Positions 11,940 to 23,442 of a stretch of DNA of 64,000 nucleotides are shown piece by piece. Positions within the stretch are counted from its first letter, which is position 1. The number at the start of each line of letters is the position of its first letter. The DNA lies in assembly GCA_964017195.1 (NCBI GenBank), contig OZ024898.1, forward strand, positions 447,001 through 511,000. Direction: 5' to 3'. This DNA is from Siderastrea radians. Its lineage: Eukaryota > Cnidaria > Anthozoa > Scleractinia > Rhizangiidae. The notes under the pieces were generated by a model. That model did no database searches. It had not been told where the DNA came from and saw only the letters and a list, made by a program, of their open reading frames with translations. Both the position numbers and the translations under genes were made by a program.

Positions 11940-12303
11940 CGGAACGCGCGTCAACAGCCAATCAAATTCAAGGATTCCGGATTCCGGACCGGAAAAATGC
12001 TTAAGAAAAAAATAAAGTTTCATATTTCATTAGCTACAACGGTATGACGGAAGGTAATATATTTCCGTCGTTTCTAAAACAAGTGAAAGCGAATAGATAA
12101 CTCTGCAAGGAAATTTAGATTAGCATTCCGTTTATATGTTTCAACTCCATGCATTAAAATGCCTTTCTCGTTTTCTTGTCATCTTTGTCGCGTAAAAATT
12201 CCACTCCCATGTGCTTTATTACTTAGACAATGTAATTTGACCAAGCAGAAGGACGGATGACCAAATTATGCGAAAGATCTCAACAAATATACACTAAAAA
12301 TTG

Positions 12304-12352
12304 GGAATTTAGTATTTAGTATTTAGAATTTAGAATTTAGAATTTATTATTT
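12304..12352. repeat. Short (ATTTAGAA)-type tandem repeat
   Basis: Consecutive ATTTAGTATTTAGT and AATTTAG units over about 45 bp. Confidence 0.85.
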
Positions 12353-12687
12353 TCGACAAGAAGGATTTACCATAGAAAGACGCACAAGTTGTCTACTCGG
12401 TTCCGATTTGTTTATAAAGAATTCAATTGGCTTACGTCATAACTTGATCTTTAGCTCGGTTAATAAATAAGGAATATGTTACATTCATTATGTCACGAGC
12501 GTGGGATAAAGAAAAAGTTTCAACTCCCGACGGGGATCGAATATCCCTGGCCTTCCCTACAATGGTCAGAGACTCCACGCCACTAAGCTACTGGGAGACT
12601 CGTGGCGAGCTTAGTTCATATTTACTAGTTTCGTTATGACACGCGTCCTGCATGCTGCTAAGACCAAACATGTTTAAGGTGTCCTGT

Positions 12688-13103
12688 CAGGGGCACCCAA
12701 CGAAAACATTTAGCAAAATACTTCAAACATCATTTTTTGCTTTCTTAGAGTGTTTGAGAGCTTTTTAAAGGCATATTTGTGTAAGCTAATAGAGATTTTT
12801 CTGTTCGGGGTCTTAGCTGAAAATTTTGGCCACAGAAAATTTCAGGAAACAGAATCCTACAAGCCGAATTTCCGAGCTGCTAATGGCTGTCCGATAATGC
12901 TAGCTGACCTTATTTCGCACTCTAAACGACATATTTGTCCCTCCGAAAACAATAGAAACTAATAAGTCCTCTTGTTACGAAAGTCCGAGGTGATGTTTCG
13001 CCAAAGAAATCTCTAGTTTTCATTGCAATTCGATCCGAATATCTCAGGCGATTTTAGGCCTTGCGAACAGATTTTCCCCGAAACGAACCGTTGGGTGCCC
13101 CTG
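12688..13103. mobile_element. hAT-like MITE, 416 bp, with empty site in unit 2
   Basis: Terminal inverted repeats CAGGGGCACCCAACG/CGTTGGGTGCCCCTG are flanked by TCCTGT on both sides (7-8 bp if one terminal base is counted in). The homologous unit 2 intron (about 36210) runs through without it. The termini and TSD size fit the hAT superfamily. No transposase is encoded. Confidence 0.82.
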
Positions 13104-13240
13104 TCCTGTGTGATGATAAACAAAGAAAGATGGTGAATTTTTAGCTCAGTAAATACCAAAGGTGCTGACCCGCGTGGTGTCAAACCCGTGACCTTTTTCA
13201 AACGCCTTTGCGATGTTCTAAACACAAGGATTAATTATCT

Positions 13241-13987
13241 GTGAACGTAAATGCTGGTCTAGTTGTTAAAATAAGAGTCAGTGTCATTGATATAAATAAG
13301 AAGATACTAAGTTATCTAAATTACTTACACCAAAAGGATGAAAACTCTATAGTCAGACAAGCCTTAAAAATATCGATTGATCTTTATGATAACGGAAAAA
13401 ATAGTTTCTACTCTAGTGTCATGAAAATAAATGAATACTATAATTTTAATCACTTTAACTATAGTTCATTAAATGATTGTAAAATTAAACAGTATATTAA
13501 TATCATGAAACAGAAGTATATTTCACATTGGAATCAGACCCTACAAAACTCGCAAAAACTTAGTTTTTATAACACTATTAAAAATAATTATAGCCCTTCT
13601 ACCTACTTAGATTTAACAAGGAAGAACCCTTTAAGGAAAACATTAGTAAAACTGAGAATAAGCTGTCACAAACTTAGGATCGAAACAGGTAGATACGACA
13701 ATATACCTCGTAATGAAAGAATATGCAACTTCTGCAATTGCAACAAAATTGAAGATGAAACTCATTTTTTGTTAGATTGCCCAGCTTATTCTCAGGTACG
13801 CGGCATATTCTTTTCTAAAATAGAATCCAAACTTCCATTACTACGACTACTACCACCCGAAACTCTATTATCACATCTTATGAATTCCACTGACTACTTT
13901 GTAAACATTAAGCTAATCTCATTTATCTCGGCATGCTTTGAATTGAGAGACAATCTCGTTACAATGATCACCACTTCGAACAGTTAA
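13241..13987 (+). pseudogene. C-terminal fragment of a LINE polyprotein
   Basis: An open frame of 248 codons; the first about 14 codons are host intron. The C-terminal part has KLRISCHKLRIETGRY and a CNFCN-x-EDETHFLLDCP zinc-finger-like motif (C-x2-C...H-x4-C). This is typical of the end of anthozoan LINE ORF2 proteins, downstream of the reverse transcriptase, which is missing. The frame is intact, so the insertion is fairly young. Confidence 0.8.
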
Positions 13988-14102
13988 ATGAACAATTATT
14001 GTTAGTAATTGTTTCATATATTATATATAATATATTTTTTTCTTTGCAATACTACCAAATTTCTATGTAGTCATGCAAATAAAGCTTGTTGTTGTTGTTG
14101 CG
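13283..14102 (+). mobile_element. 5'-truncated LINE with (TTG)n tail
   Basis: Sequence here is absent from the matching unit 2 intron (about 36385). It encodes the C-terminal end of a non-LTR retrotransposon protein and ends AATAAAGC followed by TTG repeats. 5' truncation and a simple-repeat tail are typical of target-primed insertion. It is the same family as the fragment at 63540-63902. Confidence 0.82.
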
Positions 14103-14266
14103 TCACCAACAACAGTTCTTTTCCAGAACAACTCTCACCGGTAGAATCACAATAGACAGACTGCTGGGATCTCCGGGCTCAAACTATCTACCAAACAACA
14201 GCATTCTTATGGAACACTCTCCCATAGTCGTCACTGGACACCACTAACTATGCTCATATTTGTTAC

Positions 14267-14541
14267 CTAGAGTGGTTGAAGTCTCCACAGTTCCATTGTC
14301 GTAGTTTTTGAAGAAACACTTGTACACGCCCTGATCAGCGGCGCTAAATCTTGGAACGACAAGCTCTCCTTTGACTTCCCCGGCAGTCTTCGATGTTGTG
14401 TTGGTAGAAATTACTTCTCCATCCTTGCTCCACTCCAGACTAGGGACGGGGGATCCCCGAGCAGCACACCGTAGTGTTACAGTTTCATAAGCTTTTGTTA
14501 CCTTGACAACGGGGGAGGAGCAATGGTGATAACAGGAGACA
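14267..14541 (-). pseudogene. Pseudogene exon 6: Ig domain 3 with frameshift
   Basis: The exon is 275 nt against 276 nt in the intact copy. One base is missing in the G run near 14511-14515 (plus strand), so the spliced frame meets TAA a few codons on. The downstream Ig sequence survives in the shifted frame. Confidence 0.85.
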
Positions 14542-14699
14542 CTAGCGACAAAGAAGAATAAGGAATTATTAATTTTTATTGGCCATGTTACGTACGAAGT
14601 CATTTTTTAAGTAACTTTCGGATTCACTGAAATAACGTTACAGATGTATCACACGTCTATGTTCGAATAGAACAAAACTGAATGCAAGGGTGGCACTAC

Positions 14700-14910
14700 G
14701 GCAAAGTGCGAATTTATTTAGTGACCAATATTTCGGCTAACAAAATTAGCCTTCCTGAGGGCCAGAGCTGTACTGAAGGAAATAATATAACGGCTCCTAA
14801 AATTTGAATTTTCAAACTACACAAATGATAAATGATTAACTTTAAAAAATTAGTGAAAACATGGTATATATACAGCTATAATGTATATATATATACAATA
14901 CGGACAAAGT
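14700..14910. other. Repeat-like intron tract with (TA)n
   Basis: It contains the phrase TTCGGCTAACAAAATTAGCC and a TATA-rich run at about 14859-14897. The first part looks like a dispersed-repeat end, but I could not bound it. Confidence 0.3.
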
Positions 14911-15159
14911 TAAGATTTCAGTGATTAATGTTCATTCTTCTATTTGTTATCTGTTGGTCCTACGAGGTTTATTGTCCTGTCACGGTAAAATTTTCTAAGC
15001 GTACCCTTGTGTACCTTGGCGTGACTGAGTTACTTATCAAGCGTCCCTGGCATGATAGCATACCATGGCGTGACAGAATTTCTAATCAAACTTGTGCTAT
15101 CGTGACAGGATCCTCGTTTCCCTGGCCTTTATACTTATCGTCTTTAATAAGGAACTTAC

Positions 15160-15432
15160 AAACAGGATTCACTACAAGCACTATCAGCGCATACACGTGA
15201 CTCAGGTGATTATCTCCGCGGCACATGGTTGGTCCTTTGTCTTTCCATTGTGTGTTCTTGATCACGAGTTCTTTTCCAGCCTTCACATGGTGGCCAACAG
15301 GTAGAGGGCGAAATGGCCGAGTCCATTTTATCTTTGGAGGAGGAAAACCAAAAATCTTGCAGGATAAAGTGGTGTCCCAAGTTTCATACCCCATGTGGTA
15401 AACAGCTGGTGGCTCTACAAACCTTGGAGGGA
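15160..15432 (-). pseudogene. Pseudogene exon 5: Ig domain 2
   Basis: A 91-residue frame, open throughout, with several substitutions relative to the intact copy (for example GRH to GHH and DRG to DKG). The donor is GTAAGT. Confidence 0.83.
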
Positions 15433-16237
15433 CTGCAAAAGATGTTTATGCTGAGTTTATCCTTTGACCTTCATGTTCTCTCATACTCCTGCTACTCGTC
15501 ATAGCGAACCAAGGAATTGTGGGTTGTTTGTCATTTATATGTAGAACGGTGGAGCTACGCTATTGGTGGAAACATGGTAATGCAAAATAAAGGATAAATT
15601 GGTTGAATAAAAAGCGATCGATGATTAGGTGGGGATTAAGAGTGCCGATTTTAAATATAATTTTTGCGTATAGGGAAATACCGCAGACCTTAATGCGTTG
15701 GCTAGAGTTATTAGGGAAATTGAAATGTCGGGCGACTGGTTTGAATGCGTCTTTGTCGTTTCACGCGACGTCTAGTGGGTGTTCGCGGAAACGGTCGCCT
15801 AGTGTCCTCCCTGTCCACTAATTAATGTACAACTTTTTTGACAAGTGAATGTTATGCAACAGGTAACATTTGAAGAGGTGCATGTTAAGCGATCAGTGAT
15901 TTTAATAGATCGCGATCTCTTAATGGTGGCCAGTTACCTAATCAACTACTTTGGAAACTGAACGAGAAACTGAGCTGTAGTTTTTAAGACCTCTTTTTTA
16001 AGACCCAAAGACGTCAAAATAGACAACGGCACTTTGATAACAAAACATCATGTATAAGGATGCAGGACAAGATGGTGCCGAAACCAGGCTCTTAAAATTG
16101 GCTGCTTGCTTAGACAAGAAACGTTTCTCAACATTGTCTCTCTCAAACCAATTGTAAAAATGGCAGCCTCCGATACACTGATACACGATCCCACAAGCAT
16201 TTTGCTTTGAAATTTTCATCGTGTTTAAATAAAGGAT

Positions 16238-16238
16238 G

Positions 16239-16272
<34 letters not shown>

Positions 16273-16273
16273 A

Positions 16274-16327
<54 letters not shown>
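16238..16327. repeat. (GAT)n microsatellite
   Basis: About 90 bp of GAT/ATG trinucleotides with one ATA interruption. The poly-Asp and poly-Ser open frames over it are artefacts. Unit 2 lacks this expansion. Confidence 0.97.
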
Positions 16328-16328
<1 letters not shown>

Positions 16329-16585
16329 CCGAACCGTTAGGGAACATCCTAAAGACAACTCACTAGGACCGGGTAACCCTGCAACTGGACCTACATCCTA
16401 AGCTTCTGCAGTTATGAGCCACTTAGTTTGTGAAGTCTTTCACAAAGAAAAAAAAACAAACACATCAAGCAAACAAAGAAAACGAACACACACACAAAAA
16501 AAATACAAAATACAGTTATACAAAAACATCAACAGTAACAACAGAAAAACAATGAGGGGACTCAAAAACTCTTTTCTTTACTTAC

Positions 16586-16852
16586 CATGTACAATAATCT
16601 CGACAGTGGCAGAATCAAAACCCAAGAAATTCCTCGCCTCACACTTGTACAATCCTCGATCAGCAAACTGAATATTATGAAAAGTCAACAGTCCTGTGTC
16701 TGCATTGTAAGTACCACTGTCAACCTCCTCTCCATTCTTGAACCACGTGACCACTGGTTTTGGGAAGCCCTTTGCATAGCAAGGCAGGGAGATGTTTTTT
16801 CCTTCTAGTGCTGTAAAGTTGGGAGGTGATTTCTTTTCGATCTTGGGTAAAT
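16586..16852 (-). pseudogene. Pseudogene exon 4: Ig domain 1
   Basis: An 89-residue frame that differs from the intact copy at only a few residues and keeps the Cys-Trp-Cys pattern. No lesion is seen in this exon. Confidence 0.85.
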
Positions 16853-17635
16853 CTGTCATTTAAAAGCAATGAATGAATAAGTTGCAGTTAATCTTTAGCC
16901 TACCAATTTCAACTTCTTATTGATATGCCTCATTTTAAGGCATGTTCCGTTATTTATCAAAGGAATGGTGAGCGTGTCTTCCCTGGCCTGTAATTTGTTT
17001 GGAAAACGCGAAACAAAAAATGTATTCTTGATCAGACGAGTGTTTGCCAGAAACGAAAATGGGTTTACCAGGATGGAATAACAGCAAGTATGGTAGGTAT
17101 TAACTTGATTGAACTTGCATTTCATCTATATTAGGAAACGTTGGCCGACTTTTTCCGTGAAAATGGTTGTGTCATCTACGGAAGACTACGGAAGATCAGT
17201 TTAGCCATATTTCATAAGTGAAGGAGCAATAAGCCATCCATTATACGAGTATTCTCAAAATACACGATGAGCATTTCAGGAACTATTCTTGAAGAGTCTA
17301 ATGACAACGTAACACATATTTTGCCTTGTTTTTTTATGCTTTAATTATGATATAAAAGCGAAAACTGAGATGAAACGTGTTCTCAAAGTCTTATGTCTTA
17401 ACTCAGTATTTTTATTTCTTTTTTCCAAAGTAGATTTTCTATTGATTCTTAGATATTAACGGAAAACTTTGCAGAGAATTATAAAGGAAAAACGACTTCT
17501 TTTAACAGACGTTTTAGTTTTGTCTCGCAAAACACACCTCGAGAATAGTTAAACATCCTTTTCCGATATTTTTAAGCCAACCAGAGCGCGCATAACTCTA
17601 GTCTAAATTAAAAAATTCAATCCAGTATTACCTAC

Positions 17636-17806
17636 CTATCGCCTCAATCAACTGTGACGTGTTTTCGCCAAAAGCTTTCCCTGGTCTCCCTTTGGGCCCT
17701 CGGGGGCCTCTCTCACAGGGTGGACCCCTTTTCCGTGGTTTTCCTATGTAACCTGGGCGACCGCGCCTCCCCTGACGACCCTCCTTTCCCTGAGGACCTT
17801 GCTCAC
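17636..17806 (-). pseudogene. Pseudogene exon 3: collagen segment with two Gly losses
   Basis: The length and frame match the intact copy. The codon at 17733-17735 reads Arg and the one at 17715-17717 reads Cys, where the intact copy has Gly in the first position of a triplet. Such changes disrupt a triple helix. They fit relaxed constraint after the gene died. Confidence 0.85.
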
Positions 17807-18404
17807 CTGAAATACAATTGCAATGTACATGTATATCACGATTGTCGAATATTAATTGCTAATGAGGGAAGTTTTGGAAATATGCAATTTAATTTCATTT
17901 TAAGAAGCTGCGAAGCTGCATATCATACCGTTCCACTAGGTTCGAATGTGTCTTTGAATTAAGGCCGATGTTCTAATTAATAACATCAATGTCCTAGATA
18001 TTGCCGGTTGATAGAGAAACAGGACAGATCCTGTTGGAAAGAAGTGAAGGAGAGAAAAAGAAAGCTCTCATACGATAAAACACTGACATATCCTATATTA
18101 GAAATTCAAATAGCCAGGAACGTGATGTAAAAAGAGAGAAGAGTACGCCCATCCATATGCTGTATAAATGTGAGCCCCGAGTGCACACTCAGTGATAATC
18201 TTAGAATAATCCCTAATAAAGTTATGTTTATTGGGTAACACAATGCTGAATCAAAACAGAAGACGACGTCAAAGCCTGTTTTATATGTAAGTGCGTGCAA
18301 TTTTCTTGGATACTCATCTGTCAGGGTAACCTGACACAAAAATTAAACGTTCTTCTTTGTTAACTTTGTTTACTTTCAATAATTTCCATCTTAAGACTCC
18401 TTAC

Positions 18405-18453
18405 CTCTCATACAAATGACGTTTTGATCTGTGTTATTAGCTTTGACCGTGAC
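18405..18453 (-). pseudogene. Pseudogene exon 2: linker
   Basis: A 49-nt counterpart of the intact linker exon, with the same acceptor and donor. No lesion is seen. Confidence 0.8.
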
Positions 18454-19621
18454 CTGTTGAAAAATCAAACACCAAGAAATAAACAAGAGACTTCCACTTT
18501 TCATGAAAGGCAATCTGACACTCAGAAAATCGAGACCAATATACCAACCAACCAATCCACCTTCCAACCTTTTGATCTCTCAGATAATGTTTTTGACGTT
18601 GACTGATTGATAGGGGGTTTGATTGATAGTCGATTGATTGAGACTCTGTCCACACGAATACGTTTTCGTTTGAAGGTCTTTGAAAACGCAAACGTTTTGA
18701 TCCGTTTTCACCTGTCTTCCACTCAAAAACGATGGAAATTTAAAACGCTGATGAGAACAGAAAATTTCTGCAGTGAAAATGCATCGTTTTCAACACTGTA
18801 GTGTGTGGACGAGTGTAAACGATGTCTTTTGAAAACGTTGACTTCATTTTTTAAGAATGTTTCCGCGTAAATCGCACTTCAGCACTTGGTACACTGTTTA
18901 CATAAGAGCGCATTGTGTTATGCTACGAATACTTCAGTTGTACAGAATAGAAATTTGGTCCAGCATTTTCAGAAATGTGACAGTAGATTTTCAGAAGACA
19001 GAAGTCCTCTTGGTCGGCAAAGTATTTTTTAATGGAACTTTGCAGAATTGACACGACATAACTTCCTTTTATAATGTATGGTCGGGTCTCATTAAAGCTT
19101 TTTAAAACTCTATTTCCGTAGAATGTCAAAAACTAAGCATGAAAAGACAATTACTGACTTCCCTGAGCAAGACTGCTTTCTAACAAATTCTACAGCAACA
19201 ATTAATCAATTGAAATCAACATTTAGCCACACGGTCAAACCATGAGTATTGTTTTAGACCTGAAGATGTTATGTTATTTTTGACTGTATTTTATTTTTTC
19301 AGGAATTCTTGCGGTAACATTTAAACAAAAACTCTTTTTTACAGTACTTTATGGTTGTACTGTCTGGTTTTTGAAGATATTTGAAAGGGAAATTTGGAAA
19401 TTCTGTTCACCGGCTTCCATCGTGTTGGCTTATGGGGGTAACAGGGCTAAAAGAAATGTTCAAATTATGGAAATATGGACCTAAAAAGTGAGGCAAATGA
19501 CGTCTTAAGTGCCTAAAGATACTAAAGGCTTCGTGGAAACAAGAGGTGATGACGATCTCCCTACATACTTAACTTGCTCACCGTCGGTTAAATTATTCTT
19601 TCGCTATTTACAAACACTTAC

Positions 19622-19694
19622 CTTTGCAGCTGCTCCCTAACCAAACAATTTCACACAAGCACGATGACAGCTTACGCAGCTTTGGTCTCCAAGG
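19622..19694 (-). pseudogene. Pseudogene exon 1, 3' part
   Basis: This is the remainder of exon 1 on the other side of the transposon, ending at a GTAAGT donor. The Cys cluster is kept. A Leu codon (TTG in the intact copy) is TAG here at 19637-19639, so excision of the transposon alone would not restore the gene. Confidence 0.88.
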
Positions 19695-21078
19695 AGGGGT
19701 GGCGAATGGTCTTTCATAAAATAAGGGTCTCGCAAAATTTAGGCTTATTTTTAAACGTCTCGCAGTCTCGTTTTTAGAGCAATTCTCTACGTCTCGGAGT
19801 CTCGAATTTTTGACAAAGCAGTTTCGGAGCCTCGATTGGCCGTGATACCATACCTACAAGCATCAACTGGTTTATCCACAGCCATATAAAAAACTCAGTA
19901 AAGGGGCGCGCAAACACTGAATTTTAGGGTATTAGACAACATCTTTGCATAGTGTTTTGTTCTCTGCACGCACTCAAAACTGGCAGATTTGATAGTGATA
20001 CTGACATTGTTCAGGCAACGCATATCGTGAAGCCAACCAATACAAGCAAGTTTTCGATGCGATGTGTGGCAGCCGAAGAGTACCTCCCGCTCTAGATGTC
20101 TGGCCATTTGATGTTGGTACTGCATTTTCGGGAGCTGATTCCGTTCTTGACGCTTGGCTAGCCTGCATCACACACTGATGATACACCTCTTCATTTATTT
20201 TAAATGAAAATCATCAGGAGTACCCAAATAATTTTTTTCCAAAATTGATTGTTTGTTGCTCTAAGATGTTATTTAGTAATCACCGAGTTATTTTTGTCCC
20301 ATAAATAACTTTGCTGGCAAAAATTTATCTGTTCTTCAGAGCCAGCAAGCTAAAGATTGAGAGTTTAATTTGCCAGCAAGCATCGCTCGAAGGATTCTGT
20401 TTTCCCAGCCAGCGGCACATTTGATAGCAATGCTAGCCTGGAAATTATTGCTTTCAAAACTTGCCAGCCAGGACAGTTATTTCAAAACCTTGTGATCTCC
20501 CAGCAAGTTCCAAGTCTTTTTGCCTTTATTATATATCACATCACTTGCATCACTTACCTTATCGAGGCGCCGAACTTGCCATATACTGAGGAATTGCACA
20601 GATACTGTTACCTAGTAATAACCTTTAAGACGCTATGAGATTTGTATTTGTTTATATTTGCCGAAATTAATATGTTGCTAAATTAAAGGTGTCAAGCAGC
20701 AAGTTTTCAGTGATCTATTGCCTACAATCTTTTAATGCTATAAGGTGTGTACACGTCAAACAAATCTATTCTTTATCTTACTGTTTCTGGTTCATCTTTG
20801 TAGTGATGTCGCCAGGGCAACATGACAACATCGAGTTTCGCAGCAATAATCAAGTCAGGTTTCAGTAGAAAATCACCTCAAAAGTTTCATTGCAAATTAA
20901 CGTCTCACGGCGTTAATTGCAATTTAAGTACCGTAGCAGAGGTGAAGACTTAACAAATAGATTCAATTTGGCTATGTTTGTACTCTTATAACGCACAGAT
21001 GACGTCAAAACGTGATGAGAACAAAGTACATGCAAGCGAGTAGCGTCTGCGTCACCGGTCTTGCCAGAGGACAATTCA

Positions 21079-21218
21079 CCGCAAAAGTTTCACAAAATGA
21101 ATTGCAAAGTTTCGCAGCAAAGGTCGGGTCTTGTCAGTGGATGCTTCGCCGCAAAAGTTTCACAAAATGAATTGCAAAGTTTCGCAGCAAAGGTCCGGTC
21201 TTGTCAGACCCAGCAAGC
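21079..21218. repeat. Two tandem 70-bp repeats
   Basis: The phrase GCAAAAGTTTCACAAAATGA starts at 21081 and again at 21151, with the rest of the 70-bp unit nearly identical. The 165-codon open frame over it is a by-product. Confidence 0.9.
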
Positions 21219-21232
21219 TTTCGGTAACAGCA

Positions 21233-21430
21233 TAGCCTGCGTAGCAAGCGTTTCTGTATGGCTTTCCTCCCGTTGGAGGCGTTTTTCGCTTTTTGGCTGC
21301 GCAAAAATTGGGGCGAGCGCAACACTGATGGAAGCAGCTCCCGCCCCAATTTTCCCGCGGACAGAAAAGCGAAAAGTGCATCGAACGTGCGGAAAGCCTT
21401 TAGTTACCGAAACGCTTGCTACGCAGGCTA
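21233..21430. mobile_element. Foldback MITE (TAGCCTGCG family) with 9-bp TSD
   Basis: It begins TAGCCTGCGTAGCAAGCG and ends with the inverted form. The 9-bp GTAACAGCA is present on both sides (21224-21232 and 21431-21439). The size is 198 bp and it is largely self-complementary. A 9-bp duplication fits MULE-type transposition. Confidence 0.87.
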
Positions 21431-21684
21431 GTAACAGCAAATTGCCAGCAAGGTTTCTATGCCAGTTGACAAGTTGCCAGCCAGCTCATGATGACCCTGC
21501 AGAACGGTTATTTTGCAGAACGGCTCCGTCGAGTACTCACATTTGCGTTCGCTGGTAGTTGAGAAATAACCTGATCTAACTTCACAAGACCAGTGAATTC
21601 ATAGTGAAGGAGCAGGCAATACTCAGGATCAGGTGACATTAAAATGTGCGTTCTTGCAGTGTCTGTCAATAGCCGGGGTTTCCA

Positions 21685-21755
21685 TAGCCTCCCACGCAGT
21701 CGTTTTTAGGGGAGTCATATTACCCTCCTCCCCACTGCGACTGCGTGGGAGGCTA
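21685..21755. mobile_element. 71-bp foldback MITE (TAGCCTCCC) with 9-bp TSD
   Basis: TAGCCTCCCACGCAGTCG and its inverted partner are flanked by GGGTTTCCA on both sides (21676-21684 and 21756-21764). It is a very short relative of the TAGCC foldback elements. Confidence 0.87.
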
Positions 21756-21800
21756 GGGTTTCCAAGGCTTCCAAGCAGAAATGGACCCGGAACTCTTTCA

Positions 21801-22125
21801 TCATCGAACCATTGCTATCATATAAGCAATGGTGGGAATAGCATCCTCCGTTACTAAGACATAATCTAACACGACATCATCTTCCTGTTCATTGGTCGAA
21901 GTGGCGGGAGCTACGTTGCTCCGAATTTCTGACAAAGCCGAAGATGGGTTCGCAGAAAGGTTTCGACGACCATAAGCACTGATTGGAAGTGTGCCTGGGT
22001 TGTCCTCGCACTTTCTCAACGCTGGCGACCAGTGTACAAACCCATTTTCTTTGCAGGCACGGCAAACTTGTTTTTGCGAAACGCATTCTGGACATTCGGT
22101 AGTGAAACCCGTTTTACTTGTCTAA
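21801..22125 (-). pseudogene. Decayed Cys-rich transposon-protein fragment
   Basis: The minus strand keeps an open frame of roughly 100 codons after an AG acceptor-like site. It has the pattern C-x2-C-x6-C-x2-C (ECPECVSQKQVCRACK), then FVHWSPALRKCEDN. This looks like a zinc-binding segment of the kind found in transposon-encoded proteins. There is no upstream or downstream coding continuation. It may be what is left of the host element's own transposase gene. Confidence 0.45.
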
Positions 22126-22509
22126 TGTGGCCGACCTATCTGGGAACTGTCGCCGTCGTGGTTGCTTAAACTCCCTATTATTCTACGGGCCCACATTGAT
22201 CTGCGGCTGACCACTAATTTCCTTGCATTTGTTGCTACGTGTATCAGCTGGATAGTCTTATTCATTGCTAATCTTATTTTCGACACTTGTAATTTGCTAC
22301 TCGCGTTTTAGATACTAATTTCCGCGGTTTTCTAAATATCCTGCTTGTCTTTTTTGAGTATAGCAGCATAAACACCGAACTAAAGCAAACATTTTTGCGA
22401 CACAAATGTAAAAGTTGGGAAAGGGGGCGAAACAGTAATAACATGTTTGTCCAACACGTTGGACAAAAAAACTAGCTGAATATGTTTGATCGTTTAGCCG
22501 CGACTTAAC

Positions 22510-22705
22510 TAGCCTGCGTAGCAAGCGTTTCGGTAAGGCTTTCCGCACGTTCGATGCACTTTTCGCTTTTTTGGCCGCGGGAAAATTGGGGCGGGCGCAA
22601 AAAAGTGCGTGGAGGGGGACGCTCGCCCAATTTTCGCGCGGCTAAAAAACAAAAAATGCCTCGTTCGTGCGGAAAACCTTACGGAAACGCTTGCTACGCA
22701 GGCTA
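22510..22705. mobile_element. Foldback MITE (TAGCCTGCG family), second copy, 9-bp TSD
   Basis: 196 bp with ends TAGCCTGCGTAGCAAGCG and the inverse. CGACTTAAC is perfectly duplicated (22501-22509 and 22706-22714). It is about 1.1 kb from the copy at 21233 and in the same host element. Confidence 0.87.
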
Positions 22706-23442
22706 CGACTTAACCATGTTACTCGTGTTCCTCTCCCTCCCGGGATCATTAGGCTGCGTGGGCTATACAGAGGTCAGATTGTTAGCTATTGTTATGCATG
22801 CTCGAATGGCAGTATTTATAAGCTAAATACTTAAAGAGATTCCAGGTAGTTACGCGATTCATGCTTTCGCTTGCGAGACTTTTCAGGAAAATCTGTATCA
22901 CTGGCGTCACTGGTTTGGTCCATCTATGGTATCGTTCTGTGCTGTTTGTTCAAACGCTGCGGCAAAACTGACGAGTCGAGTCAAATTTGGGAAACCGGAG
23001 TATATACTCATGGATGTTTTATTTTTAACAACATCACACCCATGTTACCAATCATAAGGCAGTGCAAGTTATAAATTTTAATTTGATTGATAGTTTAAAA
23101 ACTATCAATCAAATGCAATCAACTAATAAGTAACACGAGCTTGCCAGGCACAAAGACCGGAAATTAGATCTCGGCCCCGGGGTCAAGGCCTGGAAAACAG
23201 ACGCATAGTCATTCTTATGAGATTTGACGCTTTTTTCGTACACGAGCTTGCCTATAAAGGAAAAATCGGTTCTGAAAATCTAGGGCTCGAATTTTTTAAG
23301 TCCTCAAAAGTCTCGGGCTCACATTTTGATAACTCAAAAAACTCGGTCTCGCACTTTAAAAATTGAAAAAGTCTCGGTCTCGTACAAAAATATGACCGTC
23401 TCGCCGTCTCGCAAAGTCTCGCATTTACCATTCGCCACCCCT

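Larger units (their letters stand above)
19695..23442. mobile_element. 3.75-kb TIR element inserted in exon 1 of the pseudogene
   Basis: Termini AGGGGTGGCGAATGG and CCATTCGCCACCCCT form perfect inverted repeats. CCAAGG is duplicated at 19689-19694 and 23443-23448, and the intact copy has a single CCAAGG at the same codons. About 150 bp at each end is rich in GTCTCG/CGAGAC motifs, as in hAT subterminal regions. The interior contains nested foldback MITEs, a 70-bp tandem pair and a decayed Cys-rich coding fragment. No full transposase is present. Confidence 0.88.

Noticed and set aside
16143..16401. Poly-Asp and poly-Ser open frames
   Set aside because: Produced by the GAT trinucleotide repeat.
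21061..21558. 165-codon open frame
   Set aside because: It runs across a 70-bp tandem repeat and a foldback MITE and has no recognisable domain.
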